DNA of 64,000 nt, from positions 8,242,602 to 8,306,601 of the forward strand of contig CM042996.1 in the NCBI GenBank assembly GCA_023678885.1. Direction: 5' to 3'. Source of the DNA: Pogostemon cablin (Eukaryota; Streptophyta; Magnoliopsida; Lamiales; Lamiaceae). Shown here one piece after another: positions 60,104 through 64,000 of this stretch. Below the pieces are notes generated by a model. That model searched no databases and was not told where the DNA came from. It worked only from the letters and a program-made list of their open reading frames with translations. Position 1 is the first letter of the stretch. Every line of letters begins with the position of its first letter. A program made the position numbers and the translations under genes.

Positions 60104-60706
60104 TCCTTTAGAGATTCATGCTTTGGACATTTCTTGGATTTAGATCTAGGATACGGGACACATATGGGACTGCATAGCTTGATGAGTCAGGAGGTTAAGT
60201 TTACCGGAGGTCCTAAGTACAGTCGATGGTTTATGGTGACTGATACCTTGCTCGAGTTTACAGCGGTGGACTTTATTAGAGTGATGGGTCTGGGATTTGA
60301 TGACAGAGGGCGTTTGGATCCTAATGGGAACTTTAGAATAAGCGGTAACAGTGTGTATGCGAGGAAGTTGGTAGAGGATGGAGGACCAATGAGTCCTAAG
60401 ATAAATGTGGCTGCGTTGACATCTTTATTTGGGTTAGGCAAATTTGAAGGAGAGTATGCAGTGAAAGTAGCAAAAATTCTTCATGTTTACTAATTTCTCC
60501 TCGGACATGATACAGGTAAGGTGAACGTAAATGATTGGATGTGGAGCTTAGTAGAGGATACAGATGCTTGGGATGGATTCCCTTGGGACCGGTATACGTA
60601 TCTTCATCTGATTCACTACATGGATAAAGTACCGATTTCTGTACCTGCTCGGGTCAATCCTGATACCTATAAATATCACTTTTATGGTTGTATGTACGCC
60701 CTAATG
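60104..60706 (+). pseudogene. DUF1985 domain exon
   Basis: The translation opens SFRDSCFGHFLDLDLGYG, then LHSLMSQEVKFTGGPKYSRW, FTAVDFIRVMGLGFDD, LTSLFGLGKFEGEYAVKVAK, FLLGHDTGKVNVNDWMWSLV and FPWDRYTYLHLIHYM. This is the DUF1985 pattern: SxFGHxL, a xFxxxxFxxVTGL-like stretch and YPWGxxxF. One in-frame TAA at 60491-60493 interrupts it (between HVY and FLLG); the frame is otherwise continuous. It ends CTAATG followed by GTAAAT (donor at 60707). DUF1985 proteins are carried by plant MULE-type transposons; molecular role mostly unknown, DNA binding is documented for VANDAL VANC proteins (from memory). Here a pseudogene. Confidence 0.75.
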
Positions 60707-60804
60707 GTAAATCTCTTATACACTCACCGAATTGTGGTTAAATTTTCTACACAAACCATGCAATACTTAATATTTAATTTTTTGTATGTCTGTATGTGAT
60801 ATAG

Positions 60805-60940
60805 GTTTGGGCTTACGAACGGATCCCCTCATTTGTCGAACCATTTATAATGGAGCCGTCTGTTGAAAATAGGAGGCCCCTTTGCTGACGTTGGATGTTT
60901 AAGGCGAAGCCAGTCCGAGTTGATACCAGTGCTTTTTTCG
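60805..60940 (+). pseudogene. DUF1985 region, second exon
   Basis: After an ATATAG acceptor: VWAYERIPSFVEPFIMEPSV, then RPLC, TGA (60886-60888) and RWMFKAKPVRVDTSAFFES. The family has RLLCW at this place, so the stop fits TGG to TGA. The intron before it is 60707-60804. The donor at the end is unclear (near 60945). Confidence 0.65.
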
Positions 60941-61028
60941 AATCTATAAGTGTGCTTTTGTATAAGTTTTATCAGAATTTAACGGAATGTAATAAGTTAT
61001 CGTCTTTAATTTGTTGTTTGATTTGCAG

Positions 61029-61531
61029 AATCCGTCGATTCAAGATATGCCTTTTCTACTGCCCACTGAGTGCTCTGCACGGTACTGGAAAGGACATGAG
61101 TTGGACCCGGATGCTGGTTTCAGGGTTTTATTTGCGAAGGTCGAGGACCGCACATTACGGAAAATGGGCAGGAAAAAGGGAGCACCATTCCTATCGCAGT
61201 TCAGTCAGAGGAAGAAACTGTACCCGAGGAAACTGCTGAGGTACGTACAGTGCCGGTGTTGTATGATGCGAGCTCCCAGCCATCGAGATATGTTCCGAGA
61301 GCACTAGACGACACAACTATGCAAGGACACCTGATAGTTCCAGGTGTTGTTGATTCTGATTTCGTGGGTGGGTCATTTTGGTCCACCGGTGGGCCATTTT
61401 CCCCGGGCACATTGGATAATGTGGTGCAAGTGGAGACTATAGGATTGGATGCTGGCAATCCCATAGTTCATGTGCCCCGACCGTCTCCAAATCTATCAAG
61501 CACTCATCACAGAATGCCCCTATGGAGGTAG
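61029..61531 (+). pseudogene. Linker exon of the DUF1985/Ulp1 gene
   Basis: Acceptor TTGATTTGCAG at 61028. It encodes NPSIQDMPFLLPTECSARYW, KGHELDPDAGFRVLFAKVED, then changes frame near 61180 to an acidic stretch (VQSEEETVPEETAEVRTVPV) and LYDASSQPSRYVPRALDD. This is the variable, disordered linker between DUF1985 and the peptidase. Confidence 0.5.
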
Positions 61532-61992
61532 AGTACAGTCATCATTGCCACCACTCACAGCGCTCTCGTGGCTCACACACCTCGCAGCGCTCTCGTGGCT
61601 CCCAACACTCGAAGCGATCTCGTATGTCCTACCATCCAGATGCTCCTAGCGGCTCCCACCATTCTCAGCACTCCATCAGATCCCACCACTCGCATGGCTC
61701 TCACGAGTCATACCACTCACAGCAGGCAGGTCCCGATGCACCGTTCCCTGAAATGCCTGTTAGAGGTGCGGGACCCAATGTTATATTCATACAAGAGTCT
61801 GCACATCAGGGCCATATAGCACATAAAGTTGAAGCTGGTGCTGAAGATGACAGGTGGCATAGGCTTCATACAAGGTTGGACCAGCACGATGAAAAGTTTT
61901 ACGACTTGGAGACGTATATGTCCTTTCAAAAGGAACGAGACGAAAGTCATGATCGGAGACTCGATGAGTGGGACAAGCGATACGCTGCCTAG
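61522..61992 (+). pseudogene. Ser/His/Arg-rich linker and coiled coil
   Basis: A 156-codon open frame. Its first half repeats SQRSRGSHTSQRSRGSQHSK, then HHSQHSIRSHHSHGSHESYH (short tandem DNA repeats around CAGCGCTCTCGTGGCTC at 61558-61620). Its second half is charged and helical (RLDQHDEKFYDLETYMSFQK). TAG at 61990-61992 replaces the continuation DNRFQTWEASWQQIRKDQAH. Low complexity; no enzymatic motif. Confidence 0.5.
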
Positions 61993-62588
61993 GATAACAG
62001 ATTTCAGACGTGGGAGGCCAGCTGGCAACAGATACGGAAAGATCAAGCACATTATGGGAGAGAACCACGTAACGCTACTTCTTGTCTTGCTGGGCTTTGG
62101 GCGACAGCACAGCAGAGATATGGAAAAAGGGTTGAGGGATGTTGCAAGGTCATTCTTCGCAGGTAGGAACATTGCTCCAGAACCGGAAACACCACATGTC
62201 GAGGTGCATGTTCCTCTTGCCAATTTGGGGCATTCCTCTGCAGCGGCAGAAACATCAACCAACGCTGTGCAGGTCGTACGTGAGACTCCTCCGACTGCGC
62301 CTCGATCATCCAGTTAGTTTGGTGAGAATCGGGCAGTTTTCTCTATATCCCATCCCTCGTAGTCAAGGGTTGTCCTTAGTATTGCAGAACAGACCACACC
62401 TATCCAAAAGCGTACCCCAGCCGCTGAGGACGATGATTCTGAATCAAGTAGTGACCATGACTACTCCAACCACAGCGGCCAGTACGTGAGAGGAGGCCAT
62501 CACGCATGTTGTGCTCCCCGTACACCACACAACAACAACATGCATTGTTTGAAAAGTACAACGCTTTCAAATGTATGCCAAGAGCAGT
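61993..62588 (+). pseudogene. C-terminal linker leading to the peptidase
   Basis: Fragments in different frames: GLRDVARSFFAGRNIAPEPE, an acidic EDDDSESSSDHDYSNHSG, then RRPSRMLCSPYTTQQQ and ALFEKYNAFKCMPRAV before the donor GTAAGT at 62589. The LxSPYT phrase is typical just before the Ulp1 domain in this protein class. Frameshifts near 62080 and 62485. Confidence 0.45.
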
Positions 62589-62663
62589 GTAAGTTTCGTA
62601 ACACAAATTTTTTTATCAACATTGCACATTTTGGAGTAGATTGTAACATTGTGTTTCGCGCAG

Positions 62664-62745
62664 GTTGGATATCGGCATGGGGTTTGATGTGAATGGGGAC
62701 TTCTTCAAGGATATGGAGACTGATGGGGCGTGGTTAGAAGACCAT
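62664..62745 (+). CDS. Ulp1-like peptidase exon 1
   Basis: Acceptor CGCAG at 62663, donor GTATGT at 62746. Encodes LDIGMGFDVNGDFFKDMETD and GAWLEDH, the WL..xH lead-in of Ulp1-like domains in transposon proteins. Frame continues cleanly into 62837. Confidence 0.6.
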
Positions 62746-62836
62746 GTATGTATAATCCGGATAATTATATTATCGTTATTTCAGTTGAAGTTTATACAAC
62801 AATGTATCACTTTATATTGTGTCCCATGACTTGCAG

Positions 62837-62941
62837 CATATTACCGCAAGCCTACGTCTACTTGTTGAATCCCCCGCGAAGCTCGATGCATGACCGTTGA
62901 AGAGTCAGGGAACTTACGTTATCATGCCCATGGATTTTGTG
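62837..62941 (+). pseudogene. Ulp1-like peptidase exon 2 (with stop)
   Basis: Acceptor TTGCAG at 62836, donor GTATGT at 62942. Encodes HITASLRLLVESPAKLDA, TGA (62891-62893), PLKSQGTYVIMPMDFV. Length 105 bp, phase 0 on both sides. Confidence 0.62.
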
Positions 62942-63019
62942 GTATGTTTCAACTTAGTATTCAACGATTATGCAGGTCTCCACTTCTGCTAAGCTGTTTT
63001 CTAACATGCATTGTCATAG

Positions 63020-63199
63020 ATGGCCATTAAGCAACACTGGACCGCGTACATAAACACAGTCCAAGATGATGAGAGCACATTTGCTAGGCTATCTGTAGAT
63101 GCGTTTGAGCGTCTAGATGGGTATGCTACTGGCACTTTGGTCTCCTGGGTGCCTGCAAGCTGGATGCTGGCAACAAAACAGTGGGCTGCAGCCCAAAGG
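63020..63199 (+). CDS. Ulp1-like peptidase exon 3
   Basis: Acceptor GTCATAG at 63019, donor GTAAAT at 63200; 60 codons, phase 0. Encodes MAIKQHWTAYINTVQDDEST, GTLVSWVPASWMLATKQWAA and AQR, leading into the strand that carries the catalytic His in the next exon. Confidence 0.68.
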
Positions 63200-63278
63200 G
63201 TAAATATTGCACTACCGTGATTTCTACTATAGATGTTCCAAATCTATTTTTTAATATATTGAATATGTTTTTTGACAG

Positions 63279-63710
63279 GTCTTCTTTGTTGATAACTCGC
63301 ATGGGCATTACTACGCATGTTGCGTGCACATGCGTTCCATGAAATTTTCTGTGTACGACTCTCTGCGGCATCAATGGGATAATGATCCGGATATGGAGAT
63401 TCGTAGATGTGAAGACACACTGCAATTTCATCGAATTATCCCAGCCCTAATGGCACGGAATGGTTGCTTATGGGATCCCCCAGAACAGAAGATCAGAAAA
63501 ACACTGAAGTGGGCATCCGTGGACGAAAGTCGTTGTTATCGCCAGACTGATAGCTGGTGTTGTGCACAGGCTGCTGTGCGAACTATACAACGCATCATCA
63601 CTATAAACACCGCTTGGCGCAACGACACCCACCTGATGGATTACAGGAGACTTCTGTCAAGGGAGATATTTTTCTGGAATTATCAGCATCGTAAGCTCAT
63701 CGAGGAGTAA
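63279..63710 (+). CDS. Ulp1-like (C48-type) cysteine peptidase, catalytic exon
   Basis: Acceptor TTTGACAG at 63278; 143 codons and a TAA at 63708-63710. The order of catalytic motifs fits the Ulp1/SENP fold: His in GHYYACCVHM (His codon 63306-63308), Asp in FSVYDSL (Asp codon 63357-63359), Gln in RQTDSWCCAQ (63543-63545) and Cys in the same motif. The family consensus Q-x(4)-DCG is altered to CCA, so the likely nucleophile is the second Cys (63561-63563) and peptidase activity is doubtful. Cellular Ulp1 enzymes process SUMO; in plant transposons the role is unknown. This exon is open, but upstream exons carry stops. Confidence 0.72.
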   Translation, partial: VFFVDNSHGHYYACCVHMRSMKFSVYDSLRHQWDNDPDMEIRRCEDTLQFHRIIPALMARNGCLWDPPEQKIRKTLKWASVDESRCYRQTDSWCCAQAAVRTIQRIITINTAWRNDTHLMDYRRLLSREIFFWNYQHRKLIEE

Positions 63711-63884
63711 ATAATACCAATCAGTAATTTGTACTACATTCAATCCTTGTCATTTATTTGAATTTAATGATTAAACACTTCGCGGATGAATATTTCTTTT
63801 GGTTTAAAATTCATTTTTTTAATCAAAATACGTACCCAAAATGGGGTACTCAGCTTTAAATTCTTTTTTATTTTTTTGGAAGTT

Positions 63885-64000
63885 GGACTCGGCCACTCCA
63901 TTTGGGACTCGGACTCGGCCACTAATTTATTCCAAAAAGGATTCGGTCTCGGCCTTAGAATTTTCCAAAATTAAACTATCATTTGGCACTCGGCCACTCC
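63885..64000 (-). repeat. Array of ACTCGGCC motifs (right, inverted relative to the left array)
   Basis: Within 116 bp: GGACTCGGCCACTCC (63885-63899), ACTCGGACTCGGCCACT (63907-63923), ATTCGGTCTCGGCC (63941-63954) and GCACTCGGCCACTCC (63986-64000). These are the complement of the GGCCGAGT/GACCGAGT words of the left array. The array reaches the window edge and probably continues. Confidence 0.88.

Larger units (their letters stand above)
58713..64000 (+). mobile_element. Element with DUF1985/Ulp1 gene and GACCGAGT motif arrays (right end outside window)
   Basis: A plus-strand, multi-exon DUF1985 + Ulp1-like gene (58913-63710) is bracketed by arrays of one short motif: GACCGAGT/GGCCGAGT forward at 59118-59474, and the reverse complement (ACTCGGCC, ACTCGGTC) at 63885-64000 and once at 58720-58727. 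DUF1985/Ulp1 genes in plants occur in Mutator-like elements without classic long TIRs (KAONASHI, VANDAL). No mudrA-type transposase is in the window; it could lie to the right. The element type is inference. Confidence 0.6.

Overview
The window is a gene-poor, AT-rich, transposon-dense stretch of a flowering-plant nuclear genome. The evidence is Ty1/copia and Athila-like Ty3/gypsy elements with plant tRNA primer-binding sites, Stowaway, PIF/Harbinger and Mutator-type MITEs, Helitron ends, and a DUF1985 plus Ulp1-like transposon gene. I see no intact host gene, rRNA, tRNA or CRISPR. The species cannot be fixed from sequence alone; a eudicot is likely but inferred. Every long coding region found is a broken transposon gene.

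Layout. 1-978: 3' part of a Helitron carrying a Stowaway MITE. 2691-14638: minus-strand Athila-like element (env-like ORF, spacer, pol), split by a complete minus-strand copia element at 5796-12979 (target duplication CAATC/TAATC). 14639-18108: fragment of a Mutator-like (MULE) transposase gene, split by two solo LTRs (14808-16445, TSD ACATA; 16500-17708, TSD ATAGG). 18483-24050: further LTR pieces of the same gypsy group, a three-unit tandem repeat and a foldback element with 8-bp TSD. 24486-25018: Mutator-type MITE containing a Stowaway.

25869-48530 is a deep nest. A PIF/Harbinger-like element copy (25869-26191 and 47976-48530) is interrupted by a second copia element (26678-33627 and 47548-47975). 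The 3' LTR of that copia element is split by a 13.9-kb plus-strand Athila-like element (33628-47542, TSD TCTAT) with both LTRs, PBS, gag, pol, env-like ORF and PPT. 48944-53667 is a probable Helitron rich in tandem repeats, telomere-like GGGTTTA tracts and a duplicated promoter-like block. 53713-55181 is a second, uninterrupted PIF-like copy with TAA TSD. 55895-57354 holds more MITEs. 58713-64000 is the left part of a large element with a plus-strand DUF1985 + Ulp1-like gene, bracketed by two arrays of the octamer GACCGAGT (variant GGCCGAGT) in opposite orientation.

Most coherent biology. (i) The last element combines a DUF1985/Ulp1-type transposon protein gene with dense short-motif arrays, an architecture that recalls VANDAL transposons and their motif-binding anti-silencing protein VANC; function here is inference and this copy is a pseudogene. 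(ii) Nested insertions can be ordered by TSDs, reading frames restored across insertion sites and paralogous empty sites. (iii) Several unrelated LTR families carry their own GC-rich cluster of short palindromic motifs (CTACACGG/CCGTGTAG or GGTCGA), a recurring design not explained by coding or known LTR signals.
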